The translations under genes and the position numbers were made by a program. A DNA stretch of 64,000 nucleotides from Aphelenchoides besseyi (lineage: Eukaryota; Nematoda; Chromadorea; Rhabditida; Aphelenchoididae), in assembly GCA_024699855.1 (NCBI GenBank), contig JAMPIQ010000003.1, positions 5,146,001 to 5,210,000 on the forward strand, in the 5' to 3' direction. Positions 14,256 to 26,841 of this stretch are shown here, piece by piece; positions within the stretch are counted from its first letter, which is position 1, and the number at the start of each line of letters is the position of its first letter. The notes under the pieces were generated by a model. That model was not told the origin of the DNA. It did not search any database and saw nothing but the letters and a program-made list of their open reading frames with translations.

Positions 14256-15867
14256 TTAGTAGAACTCATTCTCGTCCAAATTCTCATCGTCCATTCGCAT
14301 TGTAGTCGTTTCGTCGTCTGAAATGGCGCCCTCAACATCCGAATTGCCTTCCATACTTTTCGACGTGTTCACGACGTCTTCTTTGATTGCCTTCCGAATA
14401 GTTTGAATCGTTTCCTTAAAGTAAATATCAACATTGCTAGTTTACGTTTACTTACTGCTGTTAGCCAGCCGGAAGTTGGATTACATTGTGGAAGAGTGGC
14501 AAAGTAATCGGAACGAAGAATCTTTTGAGCTGCTGGCAACTTTATATCGCACACTGAATACCACATTTGTCGTACTGCTGGCAAGTGACCTAAACCCGAA
14601 GATATTAAGCTCTTTCTTTTCCCTTACTTACCTGGTGTATATTGAAAAGCCGGAGTGTTGTTATGTAGCGTAGACACTCTTTCGCCCGGAGCCAATTTTA
14701 GTCTTTGACGTTCGGGAATGTTTTGATGTTTTCGAAATGAAACCATGATCGTTTGGTATTGTTTGGCCTTTGGATCTTTTCGTGGGTCATAGCCAAATCG
14801 ACACCATAAACGACCCCACGGCCCACTCAGAATGTAGAAACTGTATTTTGCCAATAACACTCTAAACAATAAAATCCGTAAGTTGAAATATTTAGCTCAC
14901 AATGAGACTCACTTGAGAATCGTCTCGTCAAGCCCCGTTTTGCAATAAATCGCAACACGATTCCACATAGGCCTTTCTTCGAAAAGATTTTTGATTAAAC
15001 GATGAGCATCTTGGTTTTTGATTCTACAAACTTCAATGCATAATGAACATGAAACAATAGTTACCTTAAGTCGACGTCTTTAACTGCCGCCTCGCTTGGT
15101 TCACTCGGAAACTGTTCGTCGGCTTGAACGGTCACAGTCCACGCCTTTCGTTCCATCCGCAAATCTGAATAAATAGCTTAGTGTTTTCGTTTGCTTGTCT
15201 TATTTTACTTTGTCCACAGGTCCCCGGTCCACTGCTTTCTGTTACTCGTTCGGTGTCTTGCGTTAGAACTTTGGACATAACTCCACTTGTGTAACGACTA
15301 AACACGAACGGCGGTAGGAAACGTGGAACCGCTTCGTTGTTCGGTTCCGGATGTTTGAACCACGAGAACGCCGATTGAAAAGTAGTGGGGACTAGTCGTG
15401 GTACCAAGTCTTCGTAAACGGTTTCATTGGACTTCTTCACTGTTGGATGCTTTCGAATGGGCAGAAATTGAAAATCACAAAGCGATTTGAATTTGTACGC
15501 ATTTTGGACCTAAAAATCGAAATAGCAACATCGAGAACGTGAAACTTACTATTCCCAAACATTCCGAAAAACACTTCGATGGATCGGACTTCTTACGACG
15601 AACGCGAAAAACCAATTGCATGAGACCATCAGTTGCTTCTTCGACATTTACTTTCTCTGCATGAATAGCACTTTGGTATTTGTTTTCGGGTCGATACCGC
15701 AATTCAAGAGATCTAGCTCCAGCAAACGCCTAAACATTTGTATCATAAACATCTTCAATTCTCGTTACCTCATTGATCGAATCTCGTCCTCCTAACGTTG
15801 TTATCGCTCGTTCACTATTCTTAATGACACCCGGATGCTCAACCAACACAAAATTGGTTGTGCTCAT
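14256..15867 (-). CDS. GTF3C5: TFIIIC subunit 5 (GTF3C5 / TFIIIC63 homologue)
   Basis: TFIIIC recognises the A and B boxes of tRNA genes for RNA polymerase III. The N-terminus VLVEHPGVIKNSERAITTLGG and LELRYRPENKY match the family's dimerisation region. The central and C-terminal blocks FVFSRY, ILSGPWGRLWCRFGYDPRK and AVRQMWYSVCDI match the DNA-binding half. The protein ends in an acidic tail (DVEGAISDDETTT ... ENEFY), as in human GTF3C5. The start codon is at 15867 (MSTTNFVLVEHPG). It lies 128 nt downstream of the stop of the TAF1A-like gene on the same strand, a spacing compatible with an operon. Confidence 0.85.
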
Positions 15868-15995
15868 TCTTAACCTTGTTGTAATATCGCCATCCTATTC
15901 CACTTGCAAAATATTAAGCGTCCGTAACGCAACAACTTATGAGCAATGATCTACCAGTAAATTTTATTGACCCGAATATTGGGAATGAACTAAAG

Positions 15996-18115
15996 TCATT
16001 CAGCAGTCTTCAACCGTTTAAAGCACTTCTTTTTTAATTTTTTACACTCCGTTCTTTCGTCGAATGTGAAATGAAATCGTGGCCACCACGATTTTCGCGG
16101 ACTCCAAAAGCGTTGAATGATTCCCGGCTGACTTTCAACGAATCGTAAACTCATATGCAATGCTGTCCACGCTTTCAAACTGTTGCGATTTCGACCGTGA
16201 TCAAGTGTTGTAAAAGCTGCGGAAAGATTGCTCGTCACAACATCTTCCAACGGTCCATGAGCGGTTGGTTCTGCCGCAAATCGATAAAGAAAATCAATTG
16301 TCGTATCGAAAACAGCCAGAGATTTGTGCTCATTGTAAAGCTGAATAAACGAAAATTGAAAGTAAGATGGCTAATAACCGACCTGTTCGTACAACCGATA
16401 CGCTTCTCTTTCCTGTCCATGTGCTTTTAGAATTCGCGTTACATGTTCGAAAATAACCGGTGATTGTTCGCAGAGATCTCGGAATGTTTCGAACAATCCT
16501 TCGCGATCATTCAACTCAATAGACAACTCAATCAACGGCGGCAACAAAATCACGGCTCGTTCTTTTTGTTCCAAAATTTCGATTAGTTGACGAATTCTGC
16601 TCAACCATCCTTGAGATTGTGACGCGGAGCAGTTCACTCGAAACACTTCGTATTCAGCAATAAGCTTGTATATAGAAAACGTTGTTTGCCACTAAAACTG
16701 ACGATGAATCTATCAACGTTGTTCACTTGCATTTGCATCCAAATTCAAAAGCGGTGGTTCGGTGAGCGCGAGGGCTTGTTCGCAAAAGTTGTGACAAAGT
16801 TTGTAAACCATATTGTTGAGCAAGATAAAACCAAAAGGATTCGTCCATTGGTGTTGACGATGTGCAAAAAGTCGTCTGAAGACTTCACATGTCTAAATAA
16901 TTGATTAAAATATCAATACGTGAAGCTTACGAAATCAATGTGCCCCAATGTCTCTTCCGGGCTCTCATAACGCTCCAAAAAACATTGTGTAATCGATAGA
17001 AATAGTGACTTAACGACAATTATGTTTTCATTCATAATTTGACACATACCGGAAAATAACCGATCAATGACTCGTGATTGTTAAGAACCATATAATAAGT
17101 GTTATCTTTTGATTGTTCACTGAGCTCTTTTGAAACGTAAGAAAGATCCAAATCGCCTAAATTTATAGGGAAATAAAATTGAAAATGTTGAACTTACTCA
17201 GAATATCAGCCAAATGATCCCAATTTCGGCTGCTGATTGCATGAAAACAATTCATGTATTCTCTCAAGACGGACGAGAGCAACAGCGACTGGAAATCCCC
17301 ATATCCAATGTCGATCAAACTACAACCGAATGGTTAATGCCAATCAGGTCGAAATACTCACATTGTCCGGCAGTTCAAAAACTTCCAAGCCCACAAATCA
17401 TAACCATACTCTTCTTCTAGTCCCCTTAAATCTTTCATGCTAAAATCAACTGGTGATTTTGGCTTGTTTCAAAAACCTTACCACAGAAGAACATTGCGAA
17501 CACCGAAATAGGAGCGAAGCAAAACGTTTTTGTGTCTCGGCTTTTCCCAGTAGTGTCCTGTGAGCATTCGATACTTCATTAGAATGTTTCCGAGTCGCAT
17601 TTCATACTAAGAAAAATCCAACGAGACAAGCGAATTACACACATACATATAATCGACTGAGAACAGTTTTTCGATTACAGATCAAATCGCGATATTCGGA
17701 GATTTTGGCCACCAACAAAGCCATTTCTGCAATTAAAGTCAAACAATCAAACAAAAAACGCACCTTCAGAAGAAAGACGAAATTGTTTAATTTGAGGATA
17801 CCCACGATACTGAGCGTAAATTTCGTGAGCGTCTCCTTCGGTCTCGGCATGTCCCTCAAAGTTTAGAACATCCACGAATGCCGATTCTTCATTGGCTTCT
17901 CCAACAACATTCTCCTCGTCGGATGAGATCGCAAACTCCACAACACCAATTTCGTCGTCCGAATCCAACAAATCACTCGAAATGTCCGATGGAATGCCAA
18001 GCGACGAGTCTTTCGATTGATTGGACGACTCCGAGCTCCCTCGTCTTTTCGACTTCTTCGCGACTTCCGGTTCTCTGGACGGCGGTAGGCCGACTTTACG
18101 TCGTACTTTATCCAT
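15996..18115 (-). CDS. TAF1A-like RNA polymerase I factor (SL1 subunit)
   Basis: TAF1A is a subunit of SL1/TIF-IB, which brings RNA polymerase I to rDNA promoters. The N-terminal third is acidic and serine-rich (MDKVRRKVGLPPSREPE, then a DSDDE stretch). The remainder is alpha-helical and resembles TPR-like repeats. The best evidence is the C-terminal block SPRKSWWPRFHFTF, which matches the SRKNWWPGFHFSYF block I remember from vertebrate TAF1A, followed by a basic CKKLKKKCFKRLK tail. Sequence elsewhere is too divergent to confirm by eye. The ATG at 18115 is used; the open frame reaches upstream only through a TTG. Introns are short. Confidence 0.55.
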
Positions 18116-18189
18116 AACAAAAAACAAACATACTCATCACTAAGCTTTCGAAAAATCTAAAAACTAAAATCGAAAAAGCGAAGAGGAAA

Positions 18190-18378
18190 ATGCCAAACGA
18201 AAACTTTCGTTCTTTGAGCTCTCGAATCGATGGCTTTGGGATTGTCACACATGCTGAAAAACCTCTGAGTTTCATTAAATATCGTGAATTTTACACAAAT
18301 GCTATTCGGTCACTTCAGAAGAATACTCGTGCGAAGTTCGAGATCAGTCAAATAGCAAAAAGCTTAGTGATTGAGTAA
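18190..18378 (+). CDS. Small hypothetical ORF, faintly HMG-box-like
   Basis: A 62-codon frame starts 75 nt from the divergent TAF1A-like gene. The segment SFIKYREFYTNAIRSL, NTRAKFEISQIAKSLV has the hydrophobic spacing of helices 1 and 2 of an HMG box, but the terminal tryptophan helix is absent. A possible 38-nt intron (gtaaaa...aaacag) begins within the last codon and would replace the ending. It may be a real short gene or chance. I do not recognise a family with confidence. Confidence 0.3.
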   Translation: MPNENFRSLSSRIDGFGIVTHAEKPLSFIKYREFYTNAIRSLQKNTRAKFEISQIAKSLVIE

Positions 18379-20009
18379 AAGTTATAGCATCCGATGTTTC
18401 TTTCAAACAGTTTCTTTTTTCAACTACTGCACATTTGTCTGTGACACAATAGTGTGCTTAGAGGGTTTGCAAATTGCAAGTTTTGACCTTTGAAATCTGC
18501 AGGATCTTATTGACCATTCTTCAGAGACCAATTTTCCACGCACCAAATTTTCGTTCAATCGACTGCTCTCTTTCGTCTACAGTAAACAATCTTGGGCAGT
18601 CGATTGAAAGGTCGGTAGTAGTGGCTCTTGACCTCGCATTGTTGTCGTCGGGATGTCGATTGAGCTCGGAAAATTTGTTGACGGAACGAACAGAGTGAAT
18701 AGGTACACTCACGCCGCCTTTCTTCCTTTTCCTGAGTCGAGGCTGCTCACGATCTTTCGCGCACCCCCCGAAAGTCTCGATGCGTCGGGGAAAGTGGTGA
18801 GTACGACGGCAATTCCTTTTAACTTTTTAATTTTAATATCGTTTACAACACAACTTGTGGTTCGATTTCATCGATTGCTTTTACAAAAGGACTCGGCTTG
18901 CATAGGTACTCACCCAAAAGACTAGAGATTATTTTTGCAGCTGCGGTCGGCGATCGCATTAAACGTGAAGCGCATGGATCGGACGACGGGTTTTGTTTAT
19001 TTTGGCCTGCAACGGACTCATGGCAGTTCGTCCGTAGGGGCGAGTTTTTGTCTGCACGATCGAATCCGCCACGCGCGGTAAATCCCGTTGATCTCAGAGG
19101 CGAAAACCACCGAACGAACTCACACCTCATTTTCACCGGAATCCGACTCGTGAAAGAACAACCGTCGGCGCACTACAAAAGGGCGAGTTTTCGTGACAGA
19201 GTGTACGGATGAGTCGATTTTAATGAGGTGCAGGACGCGATTATGAGTTTCGGCGATCGTCCGTCTACGCGCGAATTGGGGTTTCTGTTGTGAAGAATTA
19301 CAAAGAACGAGAGCTGTGAATGAATCTAAAGATCGAATTTCGTCTATAAAAACTATCAATGCACTTTGATTCTTATTGATTATGAATCTGAAATCGAATG
19401 GAAAGATCGTGCACAGAATCAATCGTTACCTTTCACGCCTCAAACTTCGCTCGATCCGCCCTCAAACAATCCCCTTCACTTTGGTCGAACCGCCCATATT
19501 TCAATTGCCACCGCGTTTCACAAACAGTCTCGCACACCCGTCAGACTTCCAACTCTTCCACCGATGAATCCACGCTCGTAAAATTAATGCACGACCTGTC
19601 GGCCATGATTTCCGTATTTGTCTTCTTTCTCACTTGACCACCACTTTTAAACAAAAATATTGTAACGACGGGATTGTGTTTCCATCAACAAGACTCATCG
19701 GTTCAAGTTGACGTCAAACCATTTTACGTCAAAAACTTCTCGGAGGTACTCTTTTACCCACATGTGTTTTCGAGTTGTCGACTCACGCTCTTTTTTCGCG
19801 CCTCATTTACCTCCCAACTGTTAAGTAAGTTTTAAAAGACTTCTTCGTTTTATGATGTCTAGAAGTTAACTATTGGAAGGCAGTTTGGTCCAATATTCCG
19901 TCTAGTAATCTACGTTTCTATACGTCTTTTATTTGATAGGCGGTTAATATCGCGGTTGCTGTGCCATCTCGCATTTATTCAGCTAGAAATGGCACCTCAT
20001 CCGTGATTA
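18379..20009. other. Intergenic region without a recognised gene
   Basis: Several overlapping frames of 60-100 codons occur on both strands (for example 18898-19212). None shows family motifs or phase-matched introns. It contains nothing I can support beyond flanking UTR. Confidence 0.5.
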
Positions 20010-21398
20010 TTATTCTCCTTTCGTTGCAGCACGTGGTACCGTACAAAAGAAAAAAGGTATTGTTTCGGATTCCTTGAAAACATTGCCCCAATATCCAAAT
20101 GTCGGAATTCCATCGTCATCGTTCGTTCTAACCATCAAATAAACGTATTTGTGACCTTTGGTTGGATCAGCGAAAAGGTTTATCTCTATAAGTTCCCGTT
20201 TTTGTTTGTTCAATCGACATTACTTTTCTCCTCCAACGACCACCATCTAAAATAGTCAGTTGATGAGCCGTCATTGTTGATCCAGCGACCATGTTCAAAT
20301 GACATTCCGAATAGAACCGGCCAATGTTGTTGAAAATCTTTAGCGTTGTTTTCATTCCTCGTATCCCATCGGTTCGTAGTGATCAGCGAACGAGCCAAAT
20401 CTAAATCAAGACTTTTAGATTTAAATAATGACTACCAACACACTCGCAAGAAAGGTGTTTGTTTGATCGTCATGAATCGAAGGCAACGAGCCTTTGGTTC
20501 CGTTGGATCCTAACGATTCGCATCTTTTGAGGGCCTCATTGGGAGTTGTTGGTCCGCGTTGAATGCCAATACAGTTGCCGTCCGGAGCAAACACCATTCC
20601 ATTTGGACATTGGAATTTATCTTTATATTCGCACAAAAGTGGGAAATTCTGATGAACTCCATCGACATCGTTGAAATAAATAACAGGCATTAGAATATTG
20701 TAAACTTCAATAGCAATTCGATTTATATATTGTTGGAGAATAATAAAATTGCTAGAATGCTTATGAGCGTAAACTTACTCCAACCAATTTTGCAGGACCA
20801 CCAAATCGATTGGCATGTTCGAGTGCAATTAATCGTTCTGGCAAATCCGATTGTTCTCCTTTGTTGTCGGGCATTTGACGTAAGAATAAGTCAACATTTA
20901 TTTTTTCCTTAGTAATGAATGGCTAAGTAATAAGTGTGGAATGGACCCACTTGTTCATTGGATACCGGATCTACGTAAAAGAATGAGTCGCGGTTGGGAC
21001 AACAGACTTGTGAACCTCCACAAATCTTCGCATCAATCTGTCGACTTCCAACGAAATAACTGACGTTCGGTTGTACAACACGATGACTGATTAGTGCGTT
21101 CAGTTGTTCGGGCGTTCGAACAAAAGCCAAACGTTTCTTCGAGTCGGGGAAATGATCGCAATTTTGCCACAATGAACTCCACTCTTCAACGTTTGTCGTG
21201 AATGTTCTTGTTGTTGCAATGAAGCAGGAGTCGTTGTAGAAAAGTGAAGGATAATAGAAATGATTACAGATGCTTTGTAGTTTATGTTCTTGAGCTAAAC
21301 TAGAAACTTTGAATATGAATTGGATCGAACAAACCGAATACGCAAATTTGTTGGCAAAATACGATGATCACAGGCAGCAAATAGCCGTGGAAGCTCAT
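20010..21398 (-). CDS. Secreted C-type lectin-like protein with two lectin folds
   Basis: The start at 21398 gives a clean signal peptide (MSFHGYLLPVIIVFCQQICV). It is in a different frame from the next exon, and the 40-nt intron 21295-21334 joins them exactly, giving FAQEHKLQSICNHFYYP. The first lectin-like fold includes DSCFIATTRTF, SSLWQNCDHF and ends near IYFNDVDGVHQNFPLLCEY. The second begins CPNGMVFAPDGNC, with ALKRCESLG and GSLPSIHDDQ, and ends ETIPFFFC. Such secreted lectins are abundant in nematodes and often act in immunity or at the surface. The intron joins around 20700-20930 are uncertain. Carbohydrate-binding EPN/WND residues were not clearly seen. Confidence 0.75.
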
Positions 21399-21715
21399 CG
21401 TTTGGTTGGTTCAATCGCTGAATAACGTGCATCAGCTCGTAGTCCGCGGAGTTCTTTTGTTGTGGAAATTCGATTTGGAAATCGAAGCTCTTTACTGTCA
21501 TTTGAATTGTTTGCGATATGATAATCTGCGGAATTTTCTTTGCTTTTAAAAACAGTCGAAAAAATGAAGATGAGACGGGAATATAATGGAGACCGTTGAC
21601 CTAATTTCAAAAAACGCCGTCACCTGGTTTTCTGCGATAACAAGCGCAATGAACACAACGAGATGCTTTTGAGAAGCTGTTGACACTGAAATAGCACCCG
21701 CTAAACCGCACAACA
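21399..21715. promoter_or_regulatory. Divergent promoter region between lectin and cadherin genes
   Basis: Both genes start here and point away from each other. Open frames in it (for example from 21501 minus) lack a signal peptide and are out of phase with the lectin exons. Confidence 0.45.
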
Positions 21716-24700
21716 ATGACAACCTATCGACTGTTGGCAATTCTACTTTCGATACTGAGATTTGAATATGCAAAAACGAGCGGTAAGTTGATGGTCATGT
21801 TATCAATCTCTTCTGCAGATCTGCTTAACATTCCGAGTCCCTATGGTTTCCTGAATCGAAGAGCAGCAGTTGGAACACCGATTGAATTCAATTCACCACT
21901 TCGTATAAGCGACAATGTGAGCGATCTTTACGATAAAGAACGTGACTTTGTTTCAGATTTATGGTTCTAGCGTTCAATTGGATTTCACACAACCGGAACA
22001 TTCCGAAGTTTTTGGAATCTTTCCAACGAATGTTACGGTTGGACGACAATTCGGAATCTTCGTCCGAGAACCTCGTGGTTTGCCGGATAACGAAAATTTT
22101 ATGAACATTAGTGTACGTATTAGAGCTGAGCAACCGATTACAACGTCATTTAGCTTACTGTTTTTAATGGAAAACGAGTGGAGTATTGTAATCTAACCAT
22201 CCAACTTGAAGACTCAACTCTTGAAGCTCCAGAACTTGAGGCCTTGGAGTACATCATTCCAGTTTCTTATCCGATTCCTGCTGGAGTTTTAAAAAAATTT
22301 AAAGTCAGAAATGCGCAGCGAACCAAACTGGCAAAGTTTCAATACAAACTAACCGGCGAGTATGCCGACTTGTAAGTGAATTAACTCTCTTCTCATTTCA
22401 ATTGAACTACAGATTCTCTGTTGATCCCGTAGAATCATCAGACATTCTGTTATTAAGAAGCCGTGGATGTTCAACTGCGCGTGAATGCGAAACTCAACCA
22501 CCAGTTCTACCTTTGCTTTTGACCGTATCGTCGGATTCTTTTGATGTTCTACCGGCAAAAACACTTTTTCTTCTATCTCGCACCATCACACCCCAGCCAC
22601 CGAGATTGAAAGAACATGCTCTTAATTTGACTATTCAAGAGTACCATCGTTCCTTGCCGTTCATGCGTATCGAAACCGAAACTGAGCGATCCGATATGAG
22701 TTATTTTGAAATCAATCCTCCAAATGACGCGTTCGCCGTCAATCGACGAAATGGCGTCTTGTTTGTACAAGTAAAAGAAGCACCGTAACGTTGTCTAATT
22801 TTCATGTTTAGAATCCCGCTCTGATTACAATTTCTCACCTCGGAAAAACTCATGAGTTCGATGTTATTTTACGTTCAACCGTCGATCAAAGTGAATTGGA
22901 TCGAGCGACGGTGACTGTGCACGTACAAGCAGGTAGTCGTTTAACCTCCGGAGAATCATTGGAATTTGACCAAGTAACTGATACTGTTTGACTAGTAATA
23001 CGAAACATATTCTAGAAAGTTTATCCATTCGCAGTAGCTCCCGGCAAAACGGAAATCGGTCAGGTCCGAGTCAACATATCAGAAGCTCGATACAAAATTG
23101 CTGAAGGAAGTGCTGCAGAGATTACGATCGATGAAAAGAACGGGTCCTTAAAGTTCGTTGGTCCGTTGAGCAGTCATTCTCGTAATTACACATTGAAAGC
23201 AAGTTGATTTGATTGCATCCAATCGAATCGTGGGTTTCAGGTGGTCGCCACAGCTGATAATTTTACGGCTTTTTGTTCTGTCCAGATTCTGATTGCTGGT
23301 TTGGGTTCTCATCCGCCAAAATTTTTGCTACCCATCGACTCTATTGATGTTAACGTTAATGGTACAAGAAATTTAACAGAAGAACCTATTTAATGCCATT
23401 ACAGAACTGGAAACAACAAAACCAATCCATAAGTTTGAATTTGTCGACGGAGATGTTGATGCCAAACTGAAATTCGAACTGGTCGTCTTCAAATGTGTGA
23501 ATGAATTTGGTCAGAAGCAAAAGGAATGTCCTAAATATCTCTTATCGGTTAATTCCAATGGTGAGCTCTTCATGAACGCGAAAGAGAAGGTTCCATCGTT
23601 GATTTATTTGACTGTCTATTCGACTGATCTTACACATCCGCTGGAACCTGCAGCTCAAGGTTTGAAGTCATATTTTAATGGCATGCTAACAATAACTTTG
23701 CAGCTCAGCTCGTGATCAACGTTTCGAAGAACAAACGAAAATTGGATCCTGCGAAAACTGTACAATTTGAAGTTGATGGCAACGAAAAGATTGAGCTTTC
23801 TCGACGTCTTCCAATCGGAACTTTTGTTCACGCTGTTCGTGTAAAACCAATGGAATTGCGATGGAAAAACGAGCAGCAAGTTCGTTATTCGATTGACTCA
23901 ACTGCTTCCGCTTATTTTGCTATAGATCCAGAATCAGGTTTGTTTAGCACAGCAGCTACTTACTCTCGTTTGAAACTTTAGGGATAATCACAACTGTGAA
24001 ATCACTTGCTGATGCTTCGACATCTACGAACATCTCTGTCACGGCGCTAAACTCAATTAACTCGGCCAAGAAAACGAAAACGATTTTCATCCAAATTCTC
24101 GACGACACTAATCGCCTTCCGGTGGTAGAACGAGAGTTTTATGAATTCGATATGCCGAAAAACGCAGCAAAAGGTCGTCTTATTGGAGTAATTAACGGAC
24201 TGGGAAGTGGAGTTCAATTCGAAATGCCAAAAAGCGAAAAAGTTTACGAACTGGTAGATGTCAGCAAAAATGTAAGTGTTAGAGTTGAGACTATTAATAG
24301 AATATCATTTCTAGGGAAGAATTAGTTTGAAAGAACGTTTGGATCCTACAGCTATCAGCTCGGAATTAAACTTTTTTATCAAAGCTAAGATCAACGGAAG
24401 TCAATTAGCGACATCGATTCCAGTAATTAAACGCGTTCTTCTTCTTCACTCTTCTGTTATGCTTTTAGATTCATGTTCGTTTACTTGAAGTCTTTGATAT
24501 GACCGTCAGATTTGAAAAAGAAGCGTATGAAGCGACTATAATGGAAAACGCTCCCGTTGGAACATTCATTGCTAAGTTCAAACTCAATCGACGCTTCTCG
24601 TCTGCTGCTCCTGTGGTTGTGTTTTCGCTCCAGACAGATGGACAATCGTCTCGAATCGGTTCGGTCTTGTCTATTGATAATACGGGAGTACTACGAACAA

Positions 24701-26737
24701 GCGGAATGACTCGAAATTTAAGTGGAACTTATACTTTCACTGTTTCGGCAAAGATCGGAAGTCGGAATGTAACAGCGCTTGTGAAATTGGACGTCATTCA
24801 AACCTCAAAATGTCAACCACGTTTCCACAATCAAATGTCTGTTTTGTACTTGAATGTGACAGGAAATGAGGTAACTTGGAAGTGTAAGAATCACATAACA
24901 GTTCGTTATAGTTTCCTGTCGAAGAGACTTTGGGGCGATTTGAGGCCGAAACTCAAACTGACTGCCCGATAAGCTACGAGCTGGAACATCCGTTGATTCG
25001 AATTGACGATAAAACCGGAGAAGTACATCTGAAGAGCAGTTTGAGTCGGAGAATGAGATCACGTATTCCGGTATGTTCAGCCAAATTCATTTCGTTTAGT
25101 CGACTTTAGCTTGTAATCAAAGCACGAAGTGGCGGACTTTTTGCGCGGTTTTCTGCCGAACTGCGAGTTCATTTCGACACCACAGATGGACCTCAATTCG
25201 CGGAAAAACAATTACATTTCCAAATTGCGGAGAATCAAAAATCCGATTTGATCGTTGGACATCTGCGAACCGTGCACCCCAGTTCGTCGGACAAGTTCCG
25301 ATTGCTCAATCAATCCGCTGACTTTGCTGTGAACTTGACCACCGGTGAAATACGAACTCGTCGAGCGTTGGATAGAGAGCAAGTTCAACGTTACGAGTTG
25401 ACGGTTGAAGTGATCGATCTGACAAACCCGAAAAGAAGTGATAGTGCGATTGTAGTTATTGACGTTTTGGATGCGTGAGTATTCAGCAGTACTTTCAACG
25501 ATTGACCATCAAATTTAGAAACGACAACTCTCCTCAATTCGATCGAGAACACTACGAGGTCGTGTTGGATAGAAAAACTGTTCCGGGAGCAAAAGTCATT
25601 CAAATTAGTGCTTACGATTCAGACAAGCAGTCCACTAACGGTAAGAAAAGATGGGATTTCTTATCCATGATAAACATAGGCACGGATGTTACATTTGCTA
25701 TTGAGGAGTCGAGATTCCATTATCGTGGAAAAATGAAAACAACAACGCCGATTTTTGAAATCGATTCAACCACTGGCCAAATCCGTCTGTTGACAAGCAT
25801 TCGCGACGTCACGGGAATGTTTGAGTTGAAAGTCGCAGCCAGAGACACGGTTGGGGATGCGGATATGACTCATGTTTCTTATGCAACGGTCGAAGTGAGG
25901 ATATGAAGGGAATTAGAAGTACAAACTGAATTTCAGATTCATGTTTGTGATTTAATCGACGTGGGTCAGTTTGTGTTAAACCGTAGTCCTCGAATGTTGC
26001 AACAATCATATATTGACGACTACTTACGGTATAACACATTCAACGTTACGAATAACGAGTGATTTCAGTGCATTAACTGATGGAATTGCTGCTCGTGCGA
26101 TTCTTAAAGAAGTCGCCTTATATCCGGCTAACAACGAGGTCGTGGTTTTGCGTATTCTTTTCGTTCAACCAAAATCCAACACAGTGATCCCGTTGATGCG
26201 AATCGAAAAACAAATTTCCACTGCCAACTTGACGCTATTACGACCTATGGATGTTTGTCCAACTTTTTTACTTTCAATTCTATTCGTTTGTAGGATGATG
26301 AGCAGTTTGAATTGGTTGAAAATGAAGTGGAACAACAGGAAAGTGTCTACGTCTCAACGCTGCTAATTGCCGCTCTTGCCTTTACCGTGATCTTAACAAT
26401 CATACTGATAGCTTTCGGGATTGTTGTCTGTTATCAACGAAAACGGTAATTTAAGGGTTTCGTTGTTTCCAAGTAATTTCATGCCTTCAGTTTCAATCAA
26501 CATAAGGCTTTTTGTGAAAGCATCAACGGCACAAACGACTACGCGACTAAATGTGTTTTATCGGGATATGCTGACGAATTTACAACTTACAAACAGTTTC
26601 CTTCTGTTCCCGAAACAAGATTCAATCCACTACTCAGACAAGACGTATCACATTATCACATCGCCGACGATAATTCGAGACAAAGTGTAACATCGATTGA
26701 AAACTCCGAAATTCAGGAAGTTTCTCTGAACATCTAA
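21716..26737 (+). CDS. Transmembrane cadherin-family protein
   Basis: The product starts with a signal peptide (MTTYRLLAILLSILRFEYA) and has a large ectodomain of roughly eight to ten degenerate cadherin repeats. The clearest are the linker LDANDNSPQFDREHYEVVL, where an intron falls inside the DxNDN motif, and the neighbouring TDGPQFAEKQLHFQIAENQ and LDDTNRLPVVEREFYEFDM. Most other repeats lack the calcium-binding Asp clusters, so adhesion may be only partly calcium-dependent. A transmembrane helix lies near 26345-26445 (STLLIAALAFTVILTIILIA). A cytoplasmic tail of about 70 aa ends at 26737 (EIQEVSLNI) with no evident beta-catenin-binding block. Many exons, short introns. The cadherin subfamily is not assigned. 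Confidence 0.8.
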
Positions 26738-26841
26738 TCAGGAGTCTCTTTTATTTGATCTTAAAACTTTGATGCCAAATACCTAAACTATTGATAAATT
26801 TTATTCAAACATAACAATCAAGTGGTAAACATCAACAAATT

